From the NCBI RefSeq assembly GCF_003730295.1, contig NZ_QTSZ01000037.1, forward strand, positions 248,001 to 312,000: DNA of 64,000 bases, read 5' to 3'. This DNA is from Ornithinibacillus gellani (GTDB taxonomy: Bacteria > Bacillota > Bacilli > Bacillales > Amphibacillaceae). This document shows positions 1-9,665 of this stretch, one piece after another; positions within the stretch are counted from its first letter, which is position 1; each line of letters starts with the position of its first letter. Under the pieces are notes generated by a model. The model made no database searches, was not told the origin of the DNA, and saw only the letters and a program-made list of their open reading frames with translations. The translations under genes were made by a program, and so were the position numbers.

Positions 1-697
1 TATCATATGCCGGTTCTTCATACGGATGGGCAGCTATCACAGCAGCCAATGTATCGTGAAGCAAACGTTGTGGTACAATTGTTTCCACCTTTTTTTCTGC
101 GACCTCTTCCAACTGATGTGGTGTTCCGATAAATGGAATGGTGTCTTCTAATGGTTTAAACGTTCCGATACCTTTCGTTTGAAAACTGCAATGACTATAA
201 TTTCCAATATGGCCTGCACCATGCACAGCAAACGCATCAAGAATCTGTTCAATATGTGTTTCAGGTACATACACTGCTAATTTATATAATGGCTCTTGGT
301 AAGTTACAACTAGGGGCTTACGGTGTTGTAAATTTAAGCAATCCGCTAACATATCATTTACACCACCGGCAGCAATATCTAAATTCGTATGAGCTGCGAA
401 CACAGAAATTCCGTGTTGAATCAGTTTCTGGATGATTCTTCCTTTTTGTGAATCCATGTCCAGTGTATGAATTGCTTTAAAAAGTAAAGGGTGATGTGCG
501 ATAATTAAATCGATCCCCTTTTCGATTGCCTCATCCACTACAGGTTCTACAACGTCAAGCGTAACCAATATTTTACTTACCTCTTGCTTATAAGAGCCAA
601 CCTGTAGACCGACATGATCCCAATCATAAGCGAGATGCGCTGGTGCCCAATCTTCCATGATTTGAAATACATCTTTATTTGTCCAGTTTTTTGGCAA
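1..697 (-). CDS. yqfO: Nif3-like dinuclear metal-binding protein (YqfO family), partial
   Basis: Member of the Nif3/YqfO family of hexameric proteins that bind two metal ions; the biochemical role is unsettled. AHHP (residues 67-70) and AHTNLD (102-107) carry likely metal-ligand histidines. From about residue 139 lies the PII/CutA-like insert typical of Gram-positive YqfO. About 232 residues are visible; the C-terminus lies beyond base 1. I place the start at a TTG (695-697) because GGAGGAG precedes it by about eight bases and the resulting N-terminus (MPKNWTNKDVFQI) has the family shape. An internal ATG at 656-658 lacks such a site. This start overlaps the end of trmK by 23 bases, suggesting coupled translation. 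Confidence 0.9.
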   Translation of the reverse strand, partial: MPKNWTNKDVFQIMEDWAPAHLAYDWDHVGLQVGSYKQEVSKILVTLDVVEPVVDEAIEKGIDLIIAHHPLLFKAIHTLDMDSQKGRIIQKLIQHGISVFAAHTNLDIAAGGVNDMLADCLNLQHRKPLVVTYQEPLYKLAVYVPETHIEQILDAFAVHGAGHIGNYSHCSFQTKGIGTFKPLEDTIPFIGTPHQLEEVAEKKVETIVPQRLLHDTLAAVIAAHPYEEPAYD

Positions 698-1397
698 TTT
701 GCAGCTCCTCCTCCATCCATTTGCATTCTGCTTTAAATTGATTTACTCTTTTCTCCGACGCATGCACTGAATGTTCCATCTGCTTTATTATCCGTTGCTG
801 TTTTTTATATATGGCCAACCATTTATTCATAAAATCATTACTTTTATTTTTCCGTAAAATAGGTCCAAACAACAAATCCTTTTCAGAAAGTTCCAGTGAT
901 TGTTGATCATGATTCTTTCTGGCACAAATGATTTCATATAAATGACCATTCTCTTCAAGTAGCTTTTCCGATTCAATTGTGTATCCATTATCCATAAACC
1001 ATTGACGTACACTTCGCTCATCTATGTTTGGTTGGACAATTATTCGGTCTACTTTATCTAGTTTCTTTTTACCCGCTTCCAGAATGGACGTAATTAACGA
1101 TCCCCCCATCCCCGCTATTACAATTTCATTTACCTCATTATCGTCTAGAATAGATAACCCATCTCCCAGCCTAACATCTACACGTTGTGTAAGGTTATAA
1201 GCCAGAACGGTTTGTTTTGCACTTTCATATGGTCCTTGATTAATTTCACCTGATATTGCGTGGGCTGTTGGATCATTCATACAAACAAAACAAGGTAGGT
1301 AGGCGTGATCTGAACCAATATCAGCAAAATTTGCGCCTTTGGGCAGTAGGCTCGCAACTAATTGCAATCGTTTAGAAAGCTTTATTTGTTTACTCAT
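675..1397 (-). CDS. trmK: tRNA (adenine-22 N1)-methyltransferase TrmK
   Basis: Methylates N1 of adenine 22 in tRNA using S-adenosylmethionine (family knowledge: YqfN/TrmK). The 240-residue protein has the SAM-binding loop ADIGSDHAYLP at residues 25-35 and VIAGMGGS near 93-100. The C-terminal part, from about residue 180, is charged and helical, matching the coiled-coil domain of TrmK. It lies directly before yqfO, as in B. subtilis, and overlaps that gene's start by 23 bases. Length and motifs are complete; nothing looks broken. Confidence 0.93.
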   Translation of the reverse strand: MSKQIKLSKRLQLVASLLPKGANFADIGSDHAYLPCFVCMNDPTAHAISGEINQGPYESAKQTVLAYNLTQRVDVRLGDGLSILDDNEVNEIVIAGMGGSLITSILEAGKKKLDKVDRIIVQPNIDERSVRQWFMDNGYTIESEKLLEENGHLYEIICARKNHDQQSLELSEKDLLFGPILRKNKSNDFMNKWLAIYKKQQRIIKQMEHSVHASEKRVNQFKAECKWMEEELQIAKKLDK

Positions 1398-1577
1398 TAT
1401 TTACCCCTTGCATAGAATTATTATCATACATTCATATTCGCTAACCATAACGTATCATCACATAAAAAAATAGTAAAACAGGAAGCATATTAATAAGGTA
1501 AATCATCAACAGGTATGGAGTAATAAATTGGTTTTCATTCAGTAATACGTCTCCTACGAAAAAACGTGTTTTAATAA

Positions 1578-1612
1578 AGAAAAGCTTTCTGTTCTAGGCA
1601 GAAAGCTTTTCT
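1578..1612 (-). terminator. Rho-independent terminator after cccA
   Basis: A perfect 14-bp stem (1578-1591 with 1599-1612) has a 7-base loop and is followed on the minus strand by an AT-rich tail. It starts ten bases past the cccA stop codon. It separates cccA from the trmK-yqfO pair. Confidence 0.85.
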
Positions 1613-1622
1613 ACTTATTCAT

Positions 1623-1994
1623 TTACTTTTTTTCACCAAGCCATTCCGCCAATGCTGCGGCTTCTTCATCACCAACAAGGCCACCAGGCATACCGCCATC
1701 TGTACCTTTTATGATAATTTCTTTAATTTCATCAGCCGAATGATCATTTCCAACCTTCGTGAGATCTGGAGCACTTCCACCGGATAAATCTGAACCGTGA
1801 CACATTGCGCAGTTCTTCTCAAAAATCTCTTCCGGCGCTGCAACTTCTCCGCCTTCAGCCTGTTCTTCTCCGCCCTCAGCAGCATTGTTAATTTCTTCAC
1901 GCTGATTTACACCGATCACAGAAATGAATATTACTGCTAAGATCCCCACAACAGCAATAATTGCATAAGGGATAACAGGGTTCTTACTGCTCAT
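1623..1994 (-). CDS. cccA: Membrane-anchored cytochrome c550
   Basis: Small c-type cytochrome that carries electrons on the outer face of the membrane. The 123-residue protein has one N-terminal membrane segment (about residues 9-28), an acidic linker rich in Glu and Gly (about 33-55), and a heme domain. The heme motif CAMCH is at 62-66, and the Met of GGMPGG (M102) is the likely second axial ligand. The ATG is preceded by TAAGGAGGAAG. The gene sits downstream of rpoD, as cccA does in B. subtilis, but is set off by a long spacer, so it is probably transcribed separately. Confidence 0.93.
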   Translation of the reverse strand: MSSKNPVIPYAIIAVVGILAVIFISVIGVNQREEINNAAEGGEEQAEGGEVAAPEEIFEKNCAMCHGSDLSGGSAPDLTKVGNDHSADEIKEIIIKGTDGGMPGGLVGDEEAAALAEWLGEKK

Positions 1995-2436
1995 TTTGCT
2001 TCCTCCTTATGTATTCCCATAAAACATGATGATAATGACAAGCTATCTTTATATTACTCGATAACTACAATTGTTTAAAGGGAAAGATATAATAAAAATT
2101 AAAAATTGAAGTAAAACCAGTACATATTATACCAATAATCAGCATGAACAGTAAAACAATTTCCGACTGTTCACGATTCGTTCACAATTAAAAGTTTTAT
2201 ATCATCTGTCTCATGAATGCATTTATGTTAAAAAATCAAAACAAATTTGCAAAACCATTTCATATTTAGTAAAATGAATATCAAATCATGAAAACGGTAC
2301 CATACGTTGATAAAGAACTTTATTCTTACTTTGTGCTGAAATAACATACAAAAGTGCAAGGAGCCTACTTTGTAACAACAGTCGGTACATTAGCCTTGCA
2401 CAGTTGTATAGTTAAATCAATTAGCTATCTTGTGGT
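1995..2436. other. Spacer between rpoD and cccA
   Basis: This 442-bp AT-rich stretch holds the cccA ribosome site at its left end and a weak terminator-like hairpin near its right end. No small reading frame with a convincing ribosome site was found on either strand. A cccA promoter probably lies here, but no -35/-10 pair stands out clearly. Confidence 0.5.
2354..2401 (-). terminator. Possible terminator after rpoD
   Basis: Arms GTGCAAGG (2354-2361) and CCTTGCAC (2394-2401) pair perfectly but enclose a 32-base loop. The minus-strand sequence beyond the hairpin begins with a short T run. The large loop makes this weaker than the other terminators in the window. Confidence 0.4.
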
Positions 2437-3552
2437 TTATTCCAAGAAATCCTTTAGTCGTTTACTTCTACTAGGGTGTCTAAGTTTACGTAACGCTTTC
2501 GCTTCTATTTGACGAATTCTTTCCCTTGTCACGCCAAATACTTTTCCAACCTCTTCCAATGTTCTTGTACGGCCATCATCCAAACCGAAACGAAGTCGAA
2601 GCACATTTTCTTCACGGTCTGTAAGCGTATCTAATACATCTTCCAACTGTTCTTTCAATAACTCATATGCTGCGTGATCAGACGGCGATACCGCTTCCTG
2701 ATCTTCAATAAAGTCACCCAAATGTGAGTCATCTTCCTCACCGATTGGTGTTTCAAGCGAAACCGGTTCTTGTGCTATTTTAAGGATGTCACGGACTTTA
2801 TCAGGAGTTAATTCCATTTCTTTACCGATTTCTTCTGGTGTTGGTTCACGACCAAGATCTTGTAACAATTGGCGCTGAACACGAATCAACTTATTGATTG
2901 TTTCCACCATATGAACTGGAATACGAATAGTCCGGGCTTGGTCAGCAATTGCTCGAGTTATTGCTTGACGAATCCACCAAGTTGCATAGGTACTAAATTT
3001 AAACCCTTTGCTGTGATCAAATTTCTCCACAGCCTTCATGAGACCCATATTACCTTCTTGAATTAAATCCAAGAATAGCATACCACGACCAACATAGCGT
3101 TTCGCAATACTAACAACCAAACGTAAATTAGCTTCGGCCAATCGTCTTTTAGCTTCTTCATCTCCAGCTTCGATTCGAGTTGCTAATGCAACTTCTTCAT
3201 CGGCAGATAATAAATCCACTCGACCAATTTCTTTTAAATACATGCGAACAGGGTCATTTATTTTAATTCCCAAAGGAACACTTAGATCGCTAACATCAAA
3301 TTCCTCTTCTTTGGATATTTCCTTCATATTTGGATCCTCATCTGATTCGCCAATAACTTCGACTCCCTGCTCTCCAAGGTACTCATAAAATTCATCCATC
3401 TGATCCGATTCAATTTCATAATGGGACAAGCGATCCGCGATCTCTTCATAAGCCAATGTTCCACGTTTTTTCCCCATCTCAACCAGGACATCTTTTGCCT
3501 GTTCCAGCGTTAGCTCTGTGTCTTTGGTTTGAGAAGATTTTTCTTCGGCCAT
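2437..3552 (-). CDS. rpoD: Primary RNA polymerase sigma factor (sigma-A/RpoD)
   Basis: Housekeeping sigma factor that directs RNA polymerase to most vegetative promoters. It has an acidic N-terminal region 1, then [11 protein letters not shown] (region 1.2), the region 2 core with [13 protein letters not shown], region 3, and the region 4.2 helix-turn-helix ([16 protein letters not shown]). The frame opens six codons upstream, but those codons read GGAGGGGGACTC, which is the ribosome site itself. I therefore start at the ATG giving MAEEKSSQ, 371 residues, the usual Bacillus length. It follows dnaG and ends the dnaG-rpoD operon. A sigma-H-like promoter lies upstream of dnaG. Confidence 0.97.
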   Translation of the reverse strand: MAEEKSSQTKDTELTLEQAKDVLVEMGKKRGTLAYEEIADRLSHYEIESDQMDEFYEYLGEQGVEVIGESDEDPNMKEISKEEEFDVSDLSVPLGIKINDPVRMYLKEIGRVDLLSADEEVALATRIEAGDEEAKRRLAEANLRLVVSIAKRYVGRGMLFLDLIQEGNMGLMKAVEKFDHSKGFKFSTYATWWIRQAITRAIADQARTIRIPVHMVETINKLIRVQRQLLQDLGREPTPEEIGKEMELTPDKVRDILKIAQEPVSLETPIGEEDDSHLGDFIEDQEAVSPSDHAAYELLKEQLEDVLDTLTDREENVLRLRFGLDDGRTRTLEEVGKVFGVTRERIRQIEAKALRKLRHPSRSKRLKDFLE

Positions 3553-3641
3553 GAGTCCCCCTCCTTCCAATAGCTACTTTCCAATTTAAATTCAGTCTAC
3601 TTGCTGTTTACATATATAAGCTTATTACATATAACAAGAAG

Positions 3642-5456
3642 TTAATAATGCTCTTTCATTTGTTTCTTTAATAAAATAATCTGCATTGCAATTTCTGCCG
3701 CTTTCATTGGATCATCCTGCTGTTCGGCAAGTTTCTGCTGCTGCTTTAAATGCCTCATACTTGCCAAATCTTTATTTTCGGAGCGAATGATTCGTATATA
3801 ATCATTTATTTCCTTATCAGTTATTTCACCATATATCGGTATCATCGCAATCTCGGAAATATATTTCCTGTGTGTTTCGTCTGTTAATCGTTCTATAAAC
3901 AAACTTACATCTGCGTCCTTACCTTCTTCATAAAATGCATAAAGATAAGTGGCAATTACTTTATGCATTTCAATATTAAAATCCACTCCTATTTCTCGCT
4001 GAACCTTATCAGCAATAGAAGCATCTTGCAGCATATAAGCAATCAATTGCCTTTCCGCATTATGAAACGCGGGAAGTAAACGCTTTGGTTTGATAAAATG
4101 ATTTGTCTTATTAGTATATCGGTCTTTTTCCCTATTATCCTTGACTTTAACCGATTGCTGGCGATATGCTTGTACTTCCTGAAGTAAAGTATCTGCCGAC
4201 AAATCATATTCTTTTGCAAGCTCCTGTACATAATATTCCCTTTCCACAGGGCTTTCAATCAAAGCAATTCGCTTTAATACTACTTCAATATACTGAAAGC
4301 GATCTCCTTCAACCTGTACATTATAATCTTTTTTTATATATCTCATAAAAAAAGACATATACGTGTCGCTCGCGTCAATAATATGCTTCTGAAAAGCTTC
4401 CGCCCCGTATTCTTGGATATATCCATCTGGATCCAATCCTTCGCCAACATTTGCTACCTTAACAAGGCAGCCTGCATTTTGAAGAATTGCTGCAGCTTTA
4501 TATGCGCCATCCAACCCGGCTTGATCAGCATCAAAACAAATCACAACCGTATCAACATAGCGTCTTAATAATTTCGCTTGCGATTCGGTCAGTGCAGTTC
4601 CCATTGTAGCGATACTATTTCTGACACCAGCTTGGTAGGCGGAAATAACGTCCATATATCCTTCAAACAATACTGCTTCATTTTGCTTGCGAATATGCTT
4701 TTTCGCTAAATCAAAATTATAAAGTAATCTTCCTTTTTGAAACAATTCACTTTCTGAACTGTTCAGGTACTTGGGTCCTTGTTCTGTAATCGTTCTACCA
4801 GCAAACGCAATTGTCTTACCAATATGATTACGGATTGGGTAAATCACTCGACCTCGAAAGCTATCCGTTATAGAATGATCATCATTTAATGATAATAAAC
4901 CAGCTTTCACGAGCATGGATGAATGGAAGCCTTTCTTTTCTAAAAAGGTTTTTGTAAAATCATTCACATTGGGAGCAAATCCCAATTTAAACTGATCAAT
5001 CGTTTCATCCGTTAATCCTCTGCCTTTAAAATAGGCATAACCCTCTTTTCCATCCTTTGCATGGCGAAGCAAATGATTATAAAGCTTCGTTAACCATTCG
5101 TAAGCAGAAAGAATATCTTGATTTTCTTTTGATATGGAGTTTTCTTGCTGCATGGTTGATTCAGGAAGACTAATCCCAGTTTTAGCAGCCAAATATTTTA
5201 AGGCTTCAAAAAACGAAAATCCTTCCATTTCCATCATAAAAGTTATGACGTTTCCGCCTTTACCACATCCAAAGCAGTGGAAAATCTGTTTTTCTTGAGT
5301 AACAGAAAATGAAGGTGTATTCTCCCCGTGGAATGGGCACAGACCAAAAAAGTTTTTCCCCTGTTTTTTAAGTTGAACATACTCACCGACAACATCAACA
5401 ATATCATTGGATTTACGAATAGATTCAATTGTTTCTTCAGGTATTTGATTCGACAT
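3642..5456 (-). CDS. dnaG: DNA primase
   Basis: Makes RNA primers for chromosome replication with the replicative helicase. The 604-residue protein shows the N-terminal zinc finger (C40, H43, C61, C64) and the RNA polymerase core with TOPRIM motifs FEGYMDV and DADQAGLDGA around residues 260-320. A helical C-terminal helicase-interaction domain follows. It lies 89 bases before rpoD in the classical macromolecular-synthesis operon. rpsU, part of that operon in Proteobacteria, is elsewhere here, as is normal for Bacilli. Confidence 0.97.
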   Translation of the reverse strand: MSNQIPEETIESIRKSNDIVDVVGEYVQLKKQGKNFFGLCPFHGENTPSFSVTQEKQIFHCFGCGKGGNVITFMMEMEGFSFFEALKYLAAKTGISLPESTMQQENSISKENQDILSAYEWLTKLYNHLLRHAKDGKEGYAYFKGRGLTDETIDQFKLGFAPNVNDFTKTFLEKKGFHSSMLVKAGLLSLNDDHSITDSFRGRVIYPIRNHIGKTIAFAGRTITEQGPKYLNSSESELFQKGRLLYNFDLAKKHIRKQNEAVLFEGYMDVISAYQAGVRNSIATMGTALTESQAKLLRRYVDTVVICFDADQAGLDGAYKAAAILQNAGCLVKVANVGEGLDPDGYIQEYGAEAFQKHIIDASDTYMSFFMRYIKKDYNVQVEGDRFQYIEVVLKRIALIESPVEREYYVQELAKEYDLSADTLLQEVQAYRQQSVKVKDNREKDRYTNKTNHFIKPKRLLPAFHNAERQLIAYMLQDASIADKVQREIGVDFNIEMHKVIATYLYAFYEEGKDADVSLFIERLTDETHRKYISEIAMIPIYGEITDKEINDYIRIIRSENKDLASMRHLKQQQKLAEQQDDPMKAAEIAMQIILLKKQMKEHY

Positions 5457-5512
5457 TCATCCCACCAAGCTTTATCGTTTATTTAATACATTTAAATAAA
5501 CACATTTTATAG

Positions 5513-5554
5513 TAATTCGATATTCCAATAAATAATCCTCCAATATTCGACAAA
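5513..5554 (-). promoter_or_regulatory. Sigma-H-like promoter with adjacent Spo0A box before dnaG-rpoD
   Basis: On the minus strand GGAGGATTA (5533-5541) and ATCGAATTA (5513-5521) are 11 bases apart. This fits the published sigma-H consensus (RnAGGAwWW, 11-12 bases, RnnGAATWW). TTTGTCGAA (5546-5554), a match to the Spo0A box TGTCGAA, ends four bases upstream of the -35 element. The B. subtilis sigA operon is known to have a sigma-H promoter, so the assignment fits known biology; the Spo0A box is inference. Confidence 0.6.
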
Positions 5555-5931
5555 TTTCTTTTCTGAAAAATCGCCTCTCCACTGCATTGCCCCTCGATGA
5601 GGAACGTAACTCATTGCTGTTTTAGGCGTTTTTAGTTTAAAATACCTCATTTTTGGTATTTATAAACTTTATTCATTTGGCAAGTATCTGCACGTAAAAT
5701 TAAAATTTTACCCCAAATAATTACCCTGTTATACATTATTCTACATGACTGCTTTAAATTCCTTCTTGAAAATCAATGTTTTATTTTTCAGAATATCTTT
5801 GTCCGTCAAACATAAACATTGGAGGTATAAAAAGGTACTTAGCAAGTACTTTTAACACAAAATCTAATTATAATACACATTCTGTTAAAATACTATTTTT
5901 TTATCTTCCTTTTGGATCGAAATAAAAAGAT

Positions 5932-5961
5932 AAACATTTTGTTAAATCACACAAAATGCTT
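5932..5961 (-). terminator. Terminator after ppsR
   Basis: An 11-bp stem with one G-U pair (5932-5942 with 5951-5961) and an 8-base loop lies about 30 bases past the ppsR stop. On the minus strand it is followed by ATCTTTTTATTTC. The stem is AT-rich, so it may be only moderately strong. Confidence 0.65.
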
Positions 5962-5992
5962 ACCTTTTAATTCTACTTTACATGTATGTTTC

Positions 5993-6799
5993 TTATTTCT
6001 TTTGGATAAACTGTAATATGATATTAGCTGTTTCTTCTACTGCTTTATTAGACACATCAATAACATGACAGCCAATCCGGCCAACCACTTTATCAAAGTA
6101 TTCCAATTCGTGGTGAATCCTTTTAATGTTCGCATATGTTGCTTCATCAGCAAGTCCAAGTGCTTTTAATCTTTCTTTTCTTATATCATTTAATTTATCT
6201 GGTCGTATACGTAAACCAATACATTTTTCAGGATCAACATCGAATAATTCTTCAGGTGGGTCAACCTCTGGTACGATTGGTACGTTGGCAACCTTTAATC
6301 GTTTTAATGCAAGATATTGAGATAATGGTGTCTTTGACGTCCGAGAGACACCAATCAAAATAATATCAGCTCTCGCTATGCCTCTTGGATCTCTTCCATC
6401 ATCATATTTCACAGCAAATTCAATTGCTTCTACTTTTTTGAAGTAATCTTCATCCAGCTTATGAACAAGTCCTGGCTCCAGCCTTGGTTTTGTATCAAAT
6501 ACTTCCTCCATCGCATGAAGCATCGGCCCCATAATATCTACTGCCTTGATATTCAGTTTTGTTGCTTGTTCATTCACATAATTGCGCAAAACCGGATCGA
6601 CTAGTGTGAAACCAATCATTGCGCCATTTTCTTGAACAAGCTGCATTGCATCGTCAATAGTTTCCACATCATCCACATAAGGGATACGTTGAATTTTGTA
6701 TTCCCCATTATTGAATTGGCTTAAGCCCGCTTTTATAACTAACTCTGCTGTCTCACCAACGGAATCCGAAAGTACATATACTAGTGGCTTGGCTTCCAT
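5993..6799 (-). CDS. ppsR: Pyruvate, phosphate dikinase regulatory protein (PpsR/YqfL family)
   Basis: Bifunctional ADP-dependent kinase and Pi-dependent phosphorylase (DUF299) that switches PEP-generating dikinases off and on. The 268-residue protein carries the P-loop-like GVSRTSKT at residues 150-157, a hallmark of the family, preceded by ARADIILI. It is 15 bases downstream of ccpN, whose product is a gluconeogenesis regulator. The pair occurs together in B. subtilis as yqzB-yqfL. The dikinase target itself is not in the window. Confidence 0.9.
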   Translation of the reverse strand: MEAKPLVYVLSDSVGETAELVIKAGLSQFNNGEYKIQRIPYVDDVETIDDAMQLVQENGAMIGFTLVDPVLRNYVNEQATKLNIKAVDIMGPMLHAMEEVFDTKPRLEPGLVHKLDEDYFKKVEAIEFAVKYDDGRDPRGIARADIILIGVSRTSKTPLSQYLALKRLKVANVPIVPEVDPPEELFDVDPEKCIGLRIRPDKLNDIRKERLKALGLADEATYANIKRIHHELEYFDKVVGRIGCHVIDVSNKAVEETANIILQFIQKK

Positions 6800-6814
6800 T
6801 TACTAGCCCCCTCA

Positions 6815-7459
6815 TTATATATGCTCGTCTGTAATTAATTCGACAAACACCTTTGTAATCGTTGTTTTGGTGATACGACCAATCACTTCTAATCCTTGTT
6901 CTGTATCTTTCACAACTGGAAGACCATCGATTTGTTTCGTAATTAATTGCTTTGCTGCATCAATTAATAAATCGTCTTTTCGACATACTGCAATATTTGG
7001 CATCCGAGTCATAATAATATGTACAGACAAGGAGTGCAAATCTTGATTGCCAATACTGGCACGCAATAAATCTTTACGAGATAATACACCAGTTAGACAT
7101 GAGTGAACATCCACTACAAAAAGTGTTCCAACATCCTCCAAGAACATGGTCGAAATTGCATCATAAACGGACATTTCTTCATTTACTACAATAGGTATGG
7201 AAAGATGCTCATGAATTTTATACTTTTTAATTTTCTCTGTCAACAACTCCGTGCCCGTCTTGCCGGTAAAGAAATAGCCGACCCTCGGCCTTGCATCCAA
7301 AAATCCAGCCATCGTTAAAATAGCGAGATCAGGCCGTAATGTTGCTCTCGTTAAATTCAGCTGCTCCGCAATGTTCTCACCCGTTATTGGTCCGTTCGCT
7401 TTTACGATTTCCAGGATCTTCTCTTGTCTCATTGACAGTTCCACATCATCACCACCCAT
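6815..7459 (-). CDS. ccpN: CcpN-type transcriptional repressor of gluconeogenesis with CBS domains
   Basis: Repressor known in B. subtilis to control gapB and pckA. The N-terminal winged helix (about residues 10-65) includes LTRATLRPDLAILTMAGFL, nearly invariant in CcpN. Two CBS domains follow at about 85-140 and 148-205, sensing a nucleotide ligand. The start is uncertain: the frame opens at an ATG at 7457-7459, but GGGTGGTGATGAT suits a GTG five codons later. Either gives about 209-214 residues. It is followed closely by ppsR, so the two are probably one operon. Confidence 0.9.
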   Translation of the reverse strand: MGGDDVELSMRQEKILEIVKANGPITGENIAEQLNLTRATLRPDLAILTMAGFLDARPRVGYFFTGKTGTELLTEKIKKYKIHEHLSIPIVVNEEMSVYDAISTMFLEDVGTLFVVDVHSCLTGVLSRKDLLRASIGNQDLHSLSVHIIMTRMPNIAVCRKDDLLIDAAKQLITKQIDGLPVVKDTEQGLEVIGRITKTTITKVFVELITDEHI

Positions 7460-7579
7460 TATTCAGTATGTCATACTACTTTTCAATATTATATATGATT
7501 GGGCCATAAAAAGAAATCTATGTCATACTTTTGTGCGAAATAATGTGGATATTAGCTAAAAAACACAGAAACTATTTAC

Positions 7580-9664
7580 TTATCGTTGGTGCTGCTTCCA
7601 TTCTACACTGCCAAAATCTGCGTAATCAATGATAAGCTCTGCAATATACTTAATTAATGCTAAGCGATTTTCTCGTAATTTTTCATCATCGACCATGACC
7701 ATATTATGGTCAAAGAATTCATGAATCGGATTCGCTAGTGCACTAAGCTGCTCCAGCGCCTCTGTAGCATTTTGATTTTCTTTAGCTGCTTGATATGAAT
7801 TCGTAATTTCCATTATCTTATCATGCAACGCTGACTCTGAAGGCGTTTCAAAAAGCTCCGGTTGAATGGATGTAGACTCTGCCTTTTTTGCTAAATTTAA
7901 AATCCGAACGAGTGCTTCTTGTATATTTTTGAATTCTATATTATTTCTTTGCCGCATAAGTTCCTTCGCTTTATTGACAGAATAAGTTAAGACACCTATT
8001 TCATTACTTAATATCGCTTCAATCACATCTGGTTGAACAGATATTTCTTTTAATAAAAAGGCAGCTCGTTGGCGAACAAAATCTTTCAATTCTTCTATAG
8101 TTGGAACATTTGTATCCATATTGTCTAAAGATTGATATACGTCAACTGGTATATGAATAAGTTTTTCAACGGTTATATCCCAATCATGCTCTTGCATGAT
8201 ACGAAGAACACCAATTGCTTGTCTTCTCAATCCATGCGGATCCTGTGAACCAGTTGGTCGTAATCCTGCAAAAATGCAGCCAGCAATTGTATCTAATTTA
8301 TCTGCTACACTTACAATTGATCCAGCAACCGTTTTAGGTAGATCGCCATTAGCATGATTTGGCAAATATTGTTCCCCAATTGCGATGGCTGTGTCTTTAT
8401 CTTCACCAAAGTGGATAGCGTATTTCATTCCCATCAACCCTTGAAGCTCCGGAAATTCATTCACCATATTGGTAACAAGATCAAATTTACATAGCTCAGC
8501 AGCACGTTTTGTGATCTGTTTCTCGTCATTACTAAGATTTAATTGGTTTGCAATTTCACTTGCAATTTGAACTACTCGATTAACCTTTTGCTGATAAGTA
8601 CCTAATTTTTCTTGGAATACAACCCGTGATAACTTATCCTGGAACGTTGCGATGGACTGTTTTCGATCCTCATCATAAAAGAACTGCGCATCTGCAAGAC
8701 GAGCATGGAGTACTTTTTCATTTCCACGAGCTACCGTATCCATTGCATGCTTATCTCCATTTCGTACTGCTGCAAAAAATGGTAATAACGATCCAACTGC
8801 AGATTTCACTGGAAAATAACGTTGATGCTCCTTCATAGAAGTAATCAACACTTCTTCTGGTAGGTTCAAGTAGTTTTCGTCGAAATTACCTACAAACAAG
8901 CTTGGATATTCCACAAGATTACGTACTTCCCGCATTAATGATTCATCAATTGCAATTGTAAAATGCCGTTGTTGTTCTAATTCCTTCATCTGGTTTCGAA
9001 TCATTTTTTCACGAACGTTTGATTGCACAATGACAAATTGGCTTTTTAATGTTTCTACGTATGCATCTGCAGTGTGTATTTGTGTGTCTGCACCTAGGAA
9101 ACGATGGCCATGGGTTATATTTGAGCTTTGTACACCGGCAATTTGAAAAGGAATGACCTGCTCACCATACAACGCAGTAATCCAACGTATTGGTCTGATA
9201 AATTTCATTTGACCGTTTCCCCAACGCATATTTTTTGGGAAATGCATGGAGGTGATCTCCTGTTGAAAGTCCGGTAATAATTCAATTGTACGCTTTCCTT
9301 CTATGCGTTTATTGATATGGATATACTCCACACCTTTTATTTCTTTCACATAAATATCATCTGTTGTTTTTCCTTGGCCTTTCGTAAATCCAATGGCGGC
9401 TTTTGTCCAATTTCCTTCACTGTCTTTCGCGATTTTAAGAGCCGGTCCCTTACTTTCTTCTTCAATTGTCTCTTGTTCTGTTGCAACATTTTTCACGAGT
9501 ACCGCAAGTCTTCTAGGTGTAGAATAGGATTCAATGGCGTTAAAAGAAATGCGCGAGGCGTGTAGCCAATTATGCATTTTATCTGCTAATTGTTTTTCTG
9601 ATGCATCAATAAATCTTGCTGGAAGCTCTTCTAATCCAATTTCAATTAAAATAGACGCTGTCAA
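7580..9664 (-). CDS. glyS: Glycyl-tRNA synthetase beta subunit
   Basis: Beta subunit of the tetrameric bacterial glycyl-tRNA synthetase; it contributes tRNA recognition and joins the alpha subunit to charge tRNA-Gly. The 694-residue protein begins MTASILIEIGLEELPARF, the standard N-terminus. It contains an HD-type core (around AAELCKFDLVTNMV) and a C-terminal helical anticodon-binding domain. It starts one base after the glyQ stop codon, so the subunits are co-translated and share the T-box leader upstream of glyQ. Confidence 0.96.
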   Translation of the reverse strand: MTASILIEIGLEELPARFIDASEKQLADKMHNWLHASRISFNAIESYSTPRRLAVLVKNVATEQETIEEESKGPALKIAKDSEGNWTKAAIGFTKGQGKTTDDIYVKEIKGVEYIHINKRIEGKRTIELLPDFQQEITSMHFPKNMRWGNGQMKFIRPIRWITALYGEQVIPFQIAGVQSSNITHGHRFLGADTQIHTADAYVETLKSQFVIVQSNVREKMIRNQMKELEQQRHFTIAIDESLMREVRNLVEYPSLFVGNFDENYLNLPEEVLITSMKEHQRYFPVKSAVGSLLPFFAAVRNGDKHAMDTVARGNEKVLHARLADAQFFYDEDRKQSIATFQDKLSRVVFQEKLGTYQQKVNRVVQIASEIANQLNLSNDEKQITKRAAELCKFDLVTNMVNEFPELQGLMGMKYAIHFGEDKDTAIAIGEQYLPNHANGDLPKTVAGSIVSVADKLDTIAGCIFAGLRPTGSQDPHGLRRQAIGVLRIMQEHDWDITVEKLIHIPVDVYQSLDNMDTNVPTIEELKDFVRQRAAFLLKEISVQPDVIEAILSNEIGVLTYSVNKAKELMRQRNNIEFKNIQEALVRILNLAKKAESTSIQPELFETPSESALHDKIMEITNSYQAAKENQNATEALEQLSALANPIHEFFDHNMVMVDDEKLRENRLALIKYIAELIIDYADFGSVEWKQHQR

Positions 9665-9665
9665 T

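Larger units (their letters stand above)
5457..5992. other. Long spacer between ppsR and dnaG
   Basis: This 536-bp spacer has no credible gene. From right to left it holds the terminator of ppsR (5932-5961), an AT-rich stretch without recognisable structure, a structured segment (5566-5633), a Spo0A box (5546-5554) and a sigma-H-like promoter (5513-5541) reading into dnaG. B. subtilis has small genes near dnaG (such as yqxD); I found no equivalent here. Confidence 0.6.

Noticed and set aside
6838-6847. TTCGACAAA inside the end of ccpN as a Spo0A site for ppsR
   Set aside because: It lies in codons for the conserved C-terminus, so coding constraint can explain it; the distance to a -10 element is also unusual.
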